Below are positions 1 through 7,230 of a stretch of 20,088 bases of DNA, piece by piece (positions within the stretch are counted from its first letter, which is position 1; every line of letters starts with the position of its first letter). The notes under the pieces are model-generated. The model was not told the DNA's origin. It worked only from the letters and a program-made list of their open reading frames with translations, and ran no database searches. Source of the stretch: a virus. The DNA is taken from positions 1-20,088 of the IMG/VR virus record IMGVR_UViG_3300021139_001508. The stretch is one strand, 5' to 3'. The position numbers and the translations under genes were made by a program.

Positions 1-365
1 CTCCTATTTCTAGATTTTTCTACGCCGATTCCAAAAATAATACTTTATCTATCTTATTGCAATATACCACTATTAATAAAGAAATAGAGACTGTTCGAAA
101 TGATATTTTAAATCATTTTAGTGAACAATTTTTACTTTTACAAGCAATTGAATCTATTCAATGGATTATAGATATTTCTAAATTAAAAAATATTAATTTA
201 ATTCTAGCAACTTACGATGAAGAAGTTCTTCAACTAATTAAGACAGCATTTAGAAAAGATATAATCCTAATGAATCACATAGACACTTGTAGAGATAATC
301 ATCACGGAGAAAAATCTCATAAGAAATTTGCTGAAGATATAATTAAAACTATTAATATCCTATAA
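1..365 (+). CDS. SGNH/GDSL-type hydrolase-like protein, C-terminal part
   Basis: The reading frame is open from the left edge (first complete codon at base 3) to a TAA at 363-365, so the real start lies outside the window. A TTG at 57 is in frame, but nothing marks it as the true start. Near the C-terminus is a D-x-x-H-H-G-E-K-S-H-x-x-x-A motif, which resembles the last catalytic block (Asp and His of the triad) of SGNH hydrolases. These enzymes remove or transfer acyl groups, often acetyl groups on glycans. Only about 120 residues are visible, and the Ser-containing block I is missing because of the window edge. The gene converges with the oxygenase gene on the other strand and overlaps its end by 14 bases. 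A second SGNH gene lies at 5322. The family call rests on one motif and is moderate. Confidence 0.6.
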   Translation, partial: PISRFFYADSKNNTLSILLQYTTINKEIETVRNDILNHFSEQFLLLQAIESIQWIIDISKLKNINLILATYDEEVLQLIKTAFRKDIILMNHIDTCRDNHHGEKSHKKFAEDIIKTINIL

Positions 366-843
366 TGTGAAACATATATTTGTTTTCAAGTCCGCCGTTG
401 ATTCCATCGTGCCATTCTTTATAGTTTCCCCATTTAACAATCGTGCCTTGTGGTTTGTTATAAAGGTATTCTTTTCCTAATATAAACAGGTGGCCAACTG
501 CGGGTTTGCTCATAAAAATAGAATAGCGTTTTAGATAACCTTTTTCCAAATATACTTGTTCGTTATCATCTATATCATAGTGATAGCCTGTCATGTATCC
601 AGGCTCAACACAGCTTATCCAGCTACGTACAGGAGTAATGCTTAGTTCTTGGGCTATCTCCAATTCTATATCTTTAGTATCATAATAGTTTGTCCATTTA
701 ACACTATCAGTATTAAAATTGTTATCCTGCCACAATTTAAGCATATCGGCATATTCAGGATTGTTCATATCCCACCTAGCAGGATCTACGGTAACAATCT
801 TGCCGTCTTTAAGGTTAGATATAATCTTATCCCAATTAATCAT
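352..843 (-). CDS. 2OG-Fe(II)/aspartyl-hydroxylase-like dioxygenase (163 aa)
   Basis: This is a likely non-heme iron oxygenase with a double-stranded beta-helix fold. The core reads PGYMTGYHYD, with His88 and Asp90 forming the H-x-D iron pair. It continues through an R-Y-x-I-F-M-S-K-P-A-x-G-H stretch to a distal His145 in EWHDGING and ends in NKYMFHIIGY. This layout resembles phage 2-oxoglutarate oxygenases related to aspartyl/asparaginyl beta-hydroxylases. The ATG at 843 is chosen over an upstream in-frame start at 864 because AAGGAG lies 7 bases before it. It overlaps the kinase-like gene by 8 bases (ATGATTAA). It is the last gene of the leftward operon that also contains another H-x-D oxygenase and a radical SAM enzyme, so it probably hydroxylates an intermediate of that pathway. 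The substrate is unknown, and only the iron ligands are clear. Confidence 0.75.
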   Translation of the reverse strand: MINWDKIISNLKDGKIVTVDPARWDMNNPEYADMLKLWQDNNFNTDSVKWTNYYDTKDIELEIAQELSITPVRSWISCVEPGYMTGYHYDIDDNEQVYLEKGYLKRYSIFMSKPAVGHLFILGKEYLYNKPQGTIVKWGNYKEWHDGINGGLENKYMFHIIGY

Positions 844-1528
844 TGTATATCTCCTTAAACACATCTGAAAATATATAGTAAGGCCATGTCATAGATAAGT
901 GTTTGGTAACTGTAATTTCAAAGAATTTCTTAAAATCGATGTGCCCATTATCGTCAGTAGAAGCATCAAATCTGTATGCACCGTGCTTGCCTATGACTCC
1001 CTCTATTACCTTTCTTTCTATAAACCGTTCTTCGAATGGAACTACGGAATAATAATCTATAGTTTTGAGTATTTGGTCTTTGTTAATATAAAAACAATGA
1101 GGATACAGAGCCATCTTCCAAAATTTGTTTTCTTTAGATACAATCAAAAAATCTCTAATCTGGTCTTGCCAATTAGGAAGTTCATTATCTAGGTTTCTGC
1201 CAGGAGTAAACAATACTTGCGATAATGTTTCTTTATTCCATTCTATAAAAATCTTTCTATTTTCCAAATCAATTTCGTAGACTTCTGGTGTAGTTTTCAA
1301 ATGAGATAATTGGTTAATGAATTTTACTTCTCTTTCAAAGAACCATTGTGTAAGTTCTTCACTGACCGTAGTATCCTCATCGGATCTATATATAGGATCA
1401 TTACAATAGTGCATACACATTACCGTTCTTTCATTGTTAACTGTGGGTGTATACAATAAATTTGAACTATGGGGAGTACCATTATTGTTTAATTTATAAT
1501 AGTAATCCCATCTGCTGGTATCTGTCAT
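836..1528 (-). CDS. Kinase/phosphotransferase-like protein (230 aa)
   Basis: I do not recognise a named family with certainty. The middle and C-terminal parts resemble a small, degenerate protein-kinase or aminoglycoside-phosphotransferase fold. There is a Glu-containing helix (FEREVKFINQL, from about residue 66), a hinge-like segment (YEIDLENRKIFIEW) and a catalytic-loop-like LYPHCFYINKDQ (about 141-152). A TIDYYSV segment (about 156-162) sits where a metal-binding Asp would lie. A classical glycine-rich loop is not obvious, so it could be a pseudokinase or a small-molecule kinase. The ATG at 1528 forms an ATGA overlap with the stop of the upstream radical SAM gene and has GGAAAG 4 bases before it. 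A longer form from the TTG at 1540 is less likely. The operon context suggests it acts on the same substrate as the oxygenases. Confidence 0.6.
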   Translation of the reverse strand: MTDTSRWDYYYKLNNNGTPHSSNLLYTPTVNNERTVMCMHYCNDPIYRSDEDTTVSEELTQWFFEREVKFINQLSHLKTTPEVYEIDLENRKIFIEWNKETLSQVLFTPGRNLDNELPNWQDQIRDFLIVSKENKFWKMALYPHCFYINKDQILKTIDYYSVVPFEERFIERKVIEGVIGKHGAYRFDASTDDNGHIDFKKFFEITVTKHLSMTWPYYIFSDVFKEIYND

Positions 1529-3069
1529 TGTGCTTTCCAATTTAATTTATTGTTGATATATGATTGCACTTGATCTTTAAACTTTTGATCAGCGGTGTCT
1601 ATATCAGAAATTTTATAGTCGTATATTTCTTCATACGAATTTGTTTCGTGATAGGCAAACAATCTATCAGATAAAAACGGATTGCATCCACGGAGACCGG
1701 CAAATCCATTATTGCTATAAAATTCTTGTACAAGTGATTCGGCTTGATACCAATCCATTGTATCATGTTTCCAGATAACAATATCATTTCTAGTACTGCC
1801 GACACCGCCGCCTCTAGGTGTAGTAGATTTAAATACAACATTGCCTTTGCTATCCTTGCTAACTTCATAGCCTGGATTCTGTCTAGCTTCTAACTTAATT
1901 AGGCCATTACTTACAAGCTCTTTGGTAAAGCGGCTTTGGTTAGTCAATGACTCATCGTAGTCCGGCACCTCTAGTATATGTGCGCTGGCGCTCTGTCTCA
2001 GCCAATTTGTGTTTAACCATTTGAGACTTTCATACCAAGACTCTTTAGTCTCTCCTGGTATCCCGCATATCATCTGTATATTAGCTCTATAGCGTTTAGG
2101 AGCATGAATGTCAGTATATGCTTGAAAGTCTAATAATCCTTGTTGTAATTTATCTGGGTCCATTCCTTTACGTACTAACTTGCCTGCTTCCTTGTTAAAT
2201 GTTTCAATGCCCATGCTATGTCCGAGGAATCCTAATCTAATATAAGTGTCCCAATGTTCTCTATGTTTAACGACTAAGTCGCCGCGAGCAAATCCGCATA
2301 TCCAAGGATTGTATCCTAACTCATCTACAGCTTCAGCATACTTCTGTAACTTCTCTGGACGATCATTAAATGTTTCGTCCATAACACGCCAGTTGACAAT
2401 GCCCCACTTTTCATAGCCTGTTTGCATTTGACGTTTAAATTCTTCTTTGCTCACACTAACATCTTTGCTCTGTCCCAGTAGAGGAAAGTTACAGTAAGAG
2501 CAACTAAACATACAACCACGTGCTGTTTCAATCTGTGGGCACTCCCAAGGCATCATAAAGTCACGAGCTTCGTAATCTACTAGGTAACTGTCTAATGGTG
2601 TACTAGGATAATGATGCAGTCCACGGATTACATTCTTAACTCCAAAGTATGTAGGATCACGCATTAAAGGTACGCCCAAGGTTCCTGTAAGATGACGGCA
2701 CAATGCTAAGACAGCATTTTCACCATAACTGTCGACCCAATAATCTACATGATTAGCAGGAGTAGTTAGTGCATTATTACCGCCAACCACAATAGCGACC
2801 TTAGGGTATTCTTCTTTAAGCCATTTGGTAAACTCATTAAGGTATGGACTCCAGGGATTCAAGAACGCTGTTCCAAAACAAAACATAACAGTCTTACTGG
2901 TTGTACGTGAACGCACAAACTCTTGTAGTTCTTCTAATTGCCAGAAGGCAGTAAAGTCTACAACTTCGCAGTCCCAGTCTTGTTGTCGTAAGAAGGTAGC
3001 CACGCGATGTGTCCATAGTATACGCTCCCAGCGTTTGCCTGTTAGGCTAAAGAACAACGCATGATTCAT
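1525..3069 (-). CDS. Radical SAM enzyme with B12-binding-like N-terminal domain (514 aa)
   Basis: Residues 1-130 look like a Rossmann domain of the cobalamin-binding type that precedes many radical SAM methyltransferases, with repeated beta-alpha units and VAIVVGGNN at about 91-99. I see no DxHxxG cobalamin-His motif, so base-off B12 binding by His is doubtful. The radical SAM core begins at RGCMFSCSYC, with Cys186, Cys190 and Cys193 forming the CxxxCxxC that holds the 4Fe-4S cluster. A VMDETFN motif about 40 residues later and MICGIPGET are typical of B12-type radical SAM barrels. Family members perform methylations, ring rearrangements or C-C chemistry. The start (ATG 3069) overlaps the upstream oxygenase stop as ATGA. 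It is unrelated at motif level to the other nine radical SAM proteins here and is the only large enzyme of the left operon. Confidence 0.88.
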   Translation of the reverse strand: MNHALFFSLTGKRWERILWTHRVATFLRQQDWDCEVVDFTAFWQLEELQEFVRSRTTSKTVMFCFGTAFLNPWSPYLNEFTKWLKEEYPKVAIVVGGNNALTTPANHVDYWVDSYGENAVLALCRHLTGTLGVPLMRDPTYFGVKNVIRGLHHYPSTPLDSYLVDYEARDFMMPWECPQIETARGCMFSCSYCNFPLLGQSKDVSVSKEEFKRQMQTGYEKWGIVNWRVMDETFNDRPEKLQKYAEAVDELGYNPWICGFARGDLVVKHREHWDTYIRLGFLGHSMGIETFNKEAGKLVRKGMDPDKLQQGLLDFQAYTDIHAPKRYRANIQMICGIPGETKESWYESLKWLNTNWLRQSASAHILEVPDYDESLTNQSRFTKELVSNGLIKLEARQNPGYEVSKDSKGNVVFKSTTPRGGGVGSTRNDIVIWKHDTMDWYQAESLVQEFYSNNGFAGLRGCNPFLSDRLFAYHETNSYEEIYDYKISDIDTADQKFKDQVQSYINNKLNWKAQ

Positions 3070-3725
3070 TCTATGTTAAATCCTTTTGGCAGATAGTTTT
3101 TTAGAACTTCTATAACGCTACGTGCTATTTTAAATCTTACGTGTTCCGGAGAATATTCAAAATCAGTTATATATCCATTTTTAGTTGCAACATTAAGCCA
3201 CGGACTTAAATGATAATCAAACATATACCTAGATTGTATTCCTAGATTAGATGTTACTGTAACTGTTACAGGATCTTCTACATTATTTCTTTTTAATAAT
3301 TTTCTAACTACTAATTGTACCCTATTAGTCTGTCCAAAATTTGTAGCGGTATGTAATAATCCGGCATTCATATCGTACCAAACACCATCGTGTTTTAAAA
3401 AATGCATTTGATTATTTTCCAAATCAATGATATAACTCTTATCGCCCGTAACATTTAAATGATATCTATCATCAATATCAGCATGAGCTTGATAGCATTG
3501 ACCGGGGTCTAAAGTTATAATCCTTGCTTCGCCTTTGCTTACAGGTAATGAATCATATAGAGTTTCCCAGATGGTTCCTTTATATTCATCGCTGATTGCC
3601 CAGGGATCATAGAAGAAATCACCAGTAGGTTGATTAATAGTATTCTTCATGCCTGTCTCGGGCAAATGAATGCAGGCTTCTTTTAGCAAATTTGTATCAA
3701 CCGAATAGGTAGTTGGAGTTAGCAT
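3066..3725 (-). CDS. Aspartyl/asparaginyl beta-hydroxylase-like oxygenase (219 aa)
   Basis: This is the first gene of the leftward operon. LDPGQCYQAHADIDDRYHLN carries the H-x-D pair (His81, Asp83), followed by LLHTATNFG with the distal His125 and by Arg135 in QTNRVQLVVR, where 2-oxoglutarate is normally held. This order, H-x-D ... H ... R, is the cupin-fold aspartyl/asparaginyl hydroxylase pattern. It differs from the oxygenase at 352-843, which lacks an equally clear Arg, so the two are unlikely to be recent duplicates. The ATG at 3725 has no Shine-Dalgarno sequence. A perfect TATAAATA sits only 5 bases before it, which would place transcription initiation at or next to the start codon. A later start (Met26) would leave the catalytic core intact and cannot be excluded. 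Its stop overlaps the next ATG by 4 bases. Confidence 0.75.
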   Translation of the reverse strand: MLTPTTYSVDTNLLKEACIHLPETGMKNTINQPTGDFFYDPWAISDEYKGTIWETLYDSLPVSKGEARIITLDPGQCYQAHADIDDRYHLNVTGDKSYIIDLENNQMHFLKHDGVWYDMNAGLLHTATNFGQTNRVQLVVRKLLKRNNVEDPVTVTVTSNLGIQSRYMFDYHLSPWLNVATKNGYITDFEYSPEHVRFKIARSVIEVLKNYLPKGFNIE

Positions 3726-3767
3726 AGAAATATTTATATGCTACTATAATAGGATTAAATATTTACA
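3726..3767. promoter_or_regulatory. Divergent promoter region with late-promoter-like octamers
   Basis: These 42 bases separate two divergent operons. On the minus strand there is an exact TATAAATA (3738 to 3731), the T4 late-promoter consensus, 5 bases from the oxygenase ATG. On the plus strand ATTAAATA (3754-3761, 6 of 8 matches) is 6 bases from the aminotransferase ATG. Both elements share the 9-mer TAAATATTT, oriented away from each other. A sigma70-like TATAAT (3745-3750) also points right, but no convincing -35 box is present. Neither ATG has a clear Shine-Dalgarno sequence. In T4 the octamer spans about -13 to -6, which would make both messages leaderless or nearly so. The promoter role is inferred from the motif and its position. 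Confidence 0.55.
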
Positions 3768-4625
3768 ATGCGTTATAAGATTGCCCCTACCTACTCAGAA
3801 GACTATCTAGAAATAGATCGTCCACAGCCTCTTGTTGATAATCATATTGAAAATTTAATACAGGATGTGTTAAATGGTAAAATAGGTAAAGATATCAGCG
3901 ATACTGTATATAATGATCTAAAGAAAGAAATGACCAGCTGGTTATTTCAAAGTACCTTTAATAAGCTGTCCGGGTTTGACAATTTTGATCGTGTAGACAT
4001 TATTAATGGCTGTACCCAGTTTATAGACAGCATCTACATGAAGGGTCCTGTACAAATACTAAAGGGCGATTATAGATATCACAGCAGATTAAATCCGGAC
4101 ATGGCTTTTAGTGTTCCTGGATATTTACGTAAAGATTTACCATTAATCATTGCTATGCCATTTCCTAGTACAGGAGACACGCATTCACAGATGAAGGAGA
4201 TATTAGATGAAGCGCAAGACAAAGGAATTAGTGTACATGTGGACGGTGCTTGGCTTACTTGCTGCCGCGGAATTGACTTTGATCTATCACATCCATCTAT
4301 TAAGTCAGTCGCTATCAGTCTGAGCAAGGGATTAGGACTAGGATGGAATCGTATAGGGCTGAGATGGACTAGACAACCCACTCCAGATAGTGTTACAATA
4401 ATGAATGATTTCAATATGAATCTTCGTGCGCCTGCAATGATTGGATTATATTTTATTCGTAATTTACCAATAGACTACTTATGGAGTACATATAGCAACC
4501 AATATTATAAAATCTGCAAAGATTTTAATCTTGTTCCCACCAAGAGCATATACCTTGCATTACGTAACGGTATTCCTGTAGGTGTTAGTCCTTTAATAAG
4601 GTATTTAGAAAATGCAAATAGATGA
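3768..4625 (+). CDS. Fold-type I PLP-dependent aminotransferase-like protein (285 aa)
   Basis: This is a compact relative of class I/II aminotransferases. Visible landmarks in order are INGCTQFIDSIY (about 79-90, corresponding to the TxGxxxA cofactor-phosphate turn), MPFPSTGDTH (about 130-139, corresponding to the NPTG loop), VHVDGAW with Asp159 (pyridine nitrogen ligand) and SLSKGLGLGWNRIGLRW with Lys187 as the Schiff-base lysine and Arg195. At 285 residues it is about 100 shorter than typical enzymes, mainly because the C-terminal small domain is reduced. The carboxylate-binding Arg of that domain is not obvious, so the substrate may not be a standard alpha-amino acid. It is the first gene of the rightward operon, starts right after the divergent promoter region, and overlaps the PP-loop gene by 14 bases. 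It likely installs or removes an amino group in the pathway. Confidence 0.75.
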   Translation: MRYKIAPTYSEDYLEIDRPQPLVDNHIENLIQDVLNGKIGKDISDTVYNDLKKEMTSWLFQSTFNKLSGFDNFDRVDIINGCTQFIDSIYMKGPVQILKGDYRYHSRLNPDMAFSVPGYLRKDLPLIIAMPFPSTGDTHSQMKEILDEAQDKGISVHVDGAWLTCCRGIDFDLSHPSIKSVAISLSKGLGLGWNRIGLRWTRQPTPDSVTIMNDFNMNLRAPAMIGLYFIRNLPIDYLWSTYSNQYYKICKDFNLVPTKSIYLALRNGIPVGVSPLIRYLENANR

Positions 4626-5334
4626 TTTAGACATTCCGTTTAACGGACAGTGGAAAAATATAGCAATAAGTGTGAGCGGAGGTGCTGACTCTGCTTTGTT
4701 GGCTTATATACTCTCTGAACAAGCACAACGATACAATATAAATGTTCACATTATTAATCATATTCGTATGTGGAAAACTAAACCTTGGCAAAAGTACGAT
4801 GCTGAACAAGTTTATGATTATCTGCAAAAGAAATTTAGTAAGGTAAAGTTTATTTTTCATAGAAACTTTATCGCACCAGATATTGAATACGGAAACATTG
4901 GTCCTAGCATTAAAGACGAGTACAATAAACTTGTTAGCGGAGATAATATTCAACAGCGGTCCTACGCAGAATATATATGCCACCTCTTTGATGTAGATGC
5001 TTACTATAATGCAGTAACAAGAAATCCTAGAGAAGTAGATTTAGGAGGTATGAAAGAACGAGATATTGAATTAGACAATACTAATGCACATTTGCAAATT
5101 ATGACACACATGGGCAGACTTGCTTGCCATCCCTTTCGTTTTGTAGAAAAAAGTTGGGTACTGCGTCAGTATAGACAACTAGAAATAATGGATCTATTCA
5201 ATATTACTAGAAGTTGTGAAGGAGAGTTTCCTGGATTGGATTATACTACATATAAGGCCGGAGATGCTGTGCCAGAATGCGGAAACTGTTTTTGGTGCAA
5301 GGAACGAGATTGGGCAGTAAAATGGCGAGGTTGA
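4612..5334 (+). CDS. QueC-like PP-loop ATPase (240 aa)
   Basis: The N-terminus carries the ATP-pyrophosphatase PP-loop SVSGGADSALLAY (about 20-32). Such enzymes adenylate a carbonyl or carboxylate and then pass ammonia or sulfur to it. The C-terminus has a Cys tail, SCEG...ECGNCFWCKER, that matches the zinc-binding C...CGxCxxCxxR of QueC (7-cyano-7-deazaguanine synthase). No other preQ0 genes (FolE, QueD, QueE) are visible here, and the middle region (RSYAEYICHLF, NPREVDLGG) does not look like a standard QueC to me. I therefore call it a QueC-like amidating or nitrile-forming enzyme rather than queC. Related PP-loop proteins also act as sugar amidotransferases in surface glycan loci. It overlaps the aminotransferase-like gene by 14 bases and the SGNH gene by 13, so the three are probably co-translated. 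Confidence 0.78.
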   Translation: MQIDDLDIPFNGQWKNIAISVSGGADSALLAYILSEQAQRYNINVHIINHIRMWKTKPWQKYDAEQVYDYLQKKFSKVKFIFHRNFIAPDIEYGNIGPSIKDEYNKLVSGDNIQQRSYAEYICHLFDVDAYYNAVTRNPREVDLGGMKERDIELDNTNAHLQIMTHMGRLACHPFRFVEKSWVLRQYRQLEIMDLFNITRSCEGEFPGLDYTTYKAGDAVPECGNCFWCKERDWAVKWRG

Positions 5335-5981
5335 TAGCATTTGGTGATAGCTTTACGTATGGACATGGCTTAGAAGATTGCCATGTACCTGCACCAAAAA
5401 TTTTAATAGGTCGTAAAGAAAAAGACTTGCCTGGACCTAATCCTAGTATTTTTGCGTGGCCTCAAATTCTAGGAAATCTATTAGGATTAACAGTTGTTAA
5501 TAAGGCCGTTCCAGGAAACAGTAATCTACAGATACTTAGAGATATCTTAAAATTTGAAAGTTTTGAATCCTCGGATCTAGTAATCGTAGGATGGACTTTT
5601 AAAGAACGAGATACTATATTCAATAAAAATATATTAGGTCAAGAATCAGAAACTCGTATAAGTCCATGGCATAAAAGTACAAAATTGATTAGTCAACATC
5701 TTAATGTTCATAACGGATATGATATGTCTGTTAGGATGGGATTACACATACATCATGCGGAGTGCTATTTAAAAACGAAAGTAACAGAACAACTGCATTT
5801 TTGTGCATTTCATCACGCTTGGTACAATGATCTTGCTGTGTTTATCAAAGAGCCAGATTATTTTATCAGCGATCCTATATTGATACATACAGATAAAGCC
5901 TTAGATGGAAGTCATCCCGGACCTGTGACACACATAAAAGGTGCTAGAAAATTATATGACATCCTTACAGCAACAGAGTAA
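5322..5981 (+). CDS. SGNH/GDSL hydrolase-like protein (219 aa)
   Basis: Block I is IAFGDSFTYGHG with Ser10 as nucleophile. Block II is NKAVPGNSN, whose Gly65 supplies an oxyanion contact. The last block is DGSHPGPVTHIKGA with Asp195 and His198 completing the triad. Block III, normally GxND, reads VIVGWTF here, so the usual oxyanion Asn is absent. That may alter activity or favour acyl transfer. There is no signal peptide, so action is expected inside the cell, perhaps deacylating or acylating a biosynthetic intermediate. The ATG at 5322 is preferred because the GDSL block normally lies at the N-terminus, although the frame is open to an ATG at 5277. It overlaps the PP-loop gene by 13 bases and the next radical SAM gene by 26. 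Confidence 0.8.
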   Translation: MARLIAFGDSFTYGHGLEDCHVPAPKILIGRKEKDLPGPNPSIFAWPQILGNLLGLTVVNKAVPGNSNLQILRDILKFESFESSDLVIVGWTFKERDTIFNKNILGQESETRISPWHKSTKLISQHLNVHNGYDMSVRMGLHIHHAECYLKTKVTEQLHFCAFHHAWYNDLAVFIKEPDYFISDPILIHTDKALDGSHPGPVTHIKGARKLYDILTATE

Positions 5982-7230
5982 AACATTTTGTATGCATCCT
6001 TTTACAGGACTTGCAACTAGAGAAGACGGCGCAATCTGCGTATGTTGCAGAAGCCATCCTGTCGGCTTTATACAAGATGCTACACTGGAAGATATTTGGA
6101 ATAACGATACTATAAAACGTATTCGCAAGCAAGTACTTAATAACGAACGTCCCGCAGAATGTCAGCCTTGTTTTAGTCTAGAGGATCAAGGAGTTGAAAG
6201 TCTACGACAACGACACATAGCAGGCAAGATACCTGAAGCTCGTATTAATCTATATCCTAATGCAGTAGACAAACTGAACGAAGATTATAGCATGCCATTT
6301 GAGATTCCAAGCATCGAGCTTAAATTAAACAATCTATGCAATCTTAAATGCCGTATGTGCCATCCTATGGATAGTACTGCATGGAACGATTGGAGTGAAG
6401 TTAAAGAGTTCTATAAGAAAGAAAGCAACATCATGTATGCTATTATAGAAGAACATAACTTAGAAAACAAACCACACTTGGACAAGTTCCAAGATAGTCC
6501 AGAATGGTGGGCAAGTTTAGAAAAGCTATTGCCCTACTTTAGGCGAGTAGAGTTTGCGGGCGGAGAACCATTAATGGATCCACAGCATTATCGAATATTA
6601 GACATGTTAAAACCTTATGGTGCTAACATTGAATTAAAGTATGCCACTAACGGCACTACATTAGGTATTAGTAAAGGAAGAACAGTACATGAATATTGGC
6701 CAAATTTTAGAAGCGTTGCCGTTAACGTCAGCCTTGACGGCATTGGTAATGTTTACAACTACATTCGCAGTAACAGCGATTGGAAAGAAGTTGTTGCTCA
6801 CATCAAAGAGATAAAAACAATTCCAAACGTTAGTAGAGTTGTAGGAGCAGTTGCAGTACAAGTCAGTAACATTTTGATATTAGATAAAATGATAGAACAT
6901 TTTCTAAATGATTTAGAAATAGTCTTTCATGCACACATTGTAAAGTATCCAAATGTTCTATCAGTGCAGGTGTTACCAAAAGAACTAAAGATGGATGCTA
7001 TTATAAAACTTGCCGCAGTATATCATAGAGTCAGCGAGTTTGCATTAGTTAAAAAACATCCTGTATTGTTAGAACTAACACAGAATCATATTCTAGGAAT
7101 TTTAAACTATCTAAAAGCAGAAGATCAAAGCGACAAATGGAAAGACTGCGTAGAATTTAACACTCGATTAGATAAAACACGTAATCAAAGTTTTGTTGAT
7201 GTAACCCCGGAGTTTAACGGGTATGCGTAA
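5956..7230 (+). CDS. Radical SAM enzyme, N-terminal twitch type, family A (424 aa)
   Basis: The radical SAM core starts at LNNLCNLKCRMC with Cys128, Cys132 and Cys135, and AGGEPLMD (GGEP about 202-205) binds the SAM amino group. Before the core lies a Cys-rich region with Cys12, Cys28, Cys30, Cys31, Cys69 and Cys72 (FCMHPF, ICVCCRSHP, ECQPCF). It ends in LEDIWNNDTIKRIRKQVL, the sequence style of a SPASM/twitch auxiliary-cluster domain. In most SPASM enzymes this part follows the barrel, so this is the permuted, N-terminal twitch arrangement. The C-terminal segment (KTRNQSFVDVTPEF) is the family-A tail in degenerate form. A GTG at 5941 is an alternative start. It overlaps the next gene by 8 bases (ATGCGTAA). 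The substrate is unknown; SPASM/twitch relatives modify peptides, proteins or sugars. Confidence 0.87.
   Translation: MTSLQQQSKTFCMHPFTGLATREDGAICVCCRSHPVGFIQDATLEDIWNNDTIKRIRKQVLNNERPAECQPCFSLEDQGVESLRQRHIAGKIPEARINLYPNAVDKLNEDYSMPFEIPSIELKLNNLCNLKCRMCHPMDSTAWNDWSEVKEFYKKESNIMYAIIEEHNLENKPHLDKFQDSPEWWASLEKLLPYFRRVEFAGGEPLMDPQHYRILDMLKPYGANIELKYATNGTTLGISKGRTVHEYWPNFRSVAVNVSLDGIGNVYNYIRSNSDWKEVVAHIKEIKTIPNVSRVVGAVAVQVSNILILDKMIEHFLNDLEIVFHAHIVKYPNVLSVQVLPKELKMDAIIKLAAVYHRVSEFALVKKHPVLLELTQNHILGILNYLKAEDQSDKWKDCVEFNTRLDKTRNQSFVDVTPEFNGYA

Noticed and set aside
1525-3069. Cobalamin-dependent methyltransferase assignment for the large radical SAM protein
   Set aside because: No DxHxxG or similar cobalamin-His motif is visible in the Rossmann domain, so cobalamin use is not claimed.
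4612-5334. True queC of a 7-deazaguanine DNA-modification pathway
   Set aside because: The zinc tail fits, but FolE, QueD, QueE and a DNA transglycosylase are absent from the window, and the middle of the protein does not look like standard QueC. I kept it as QueC-like only.
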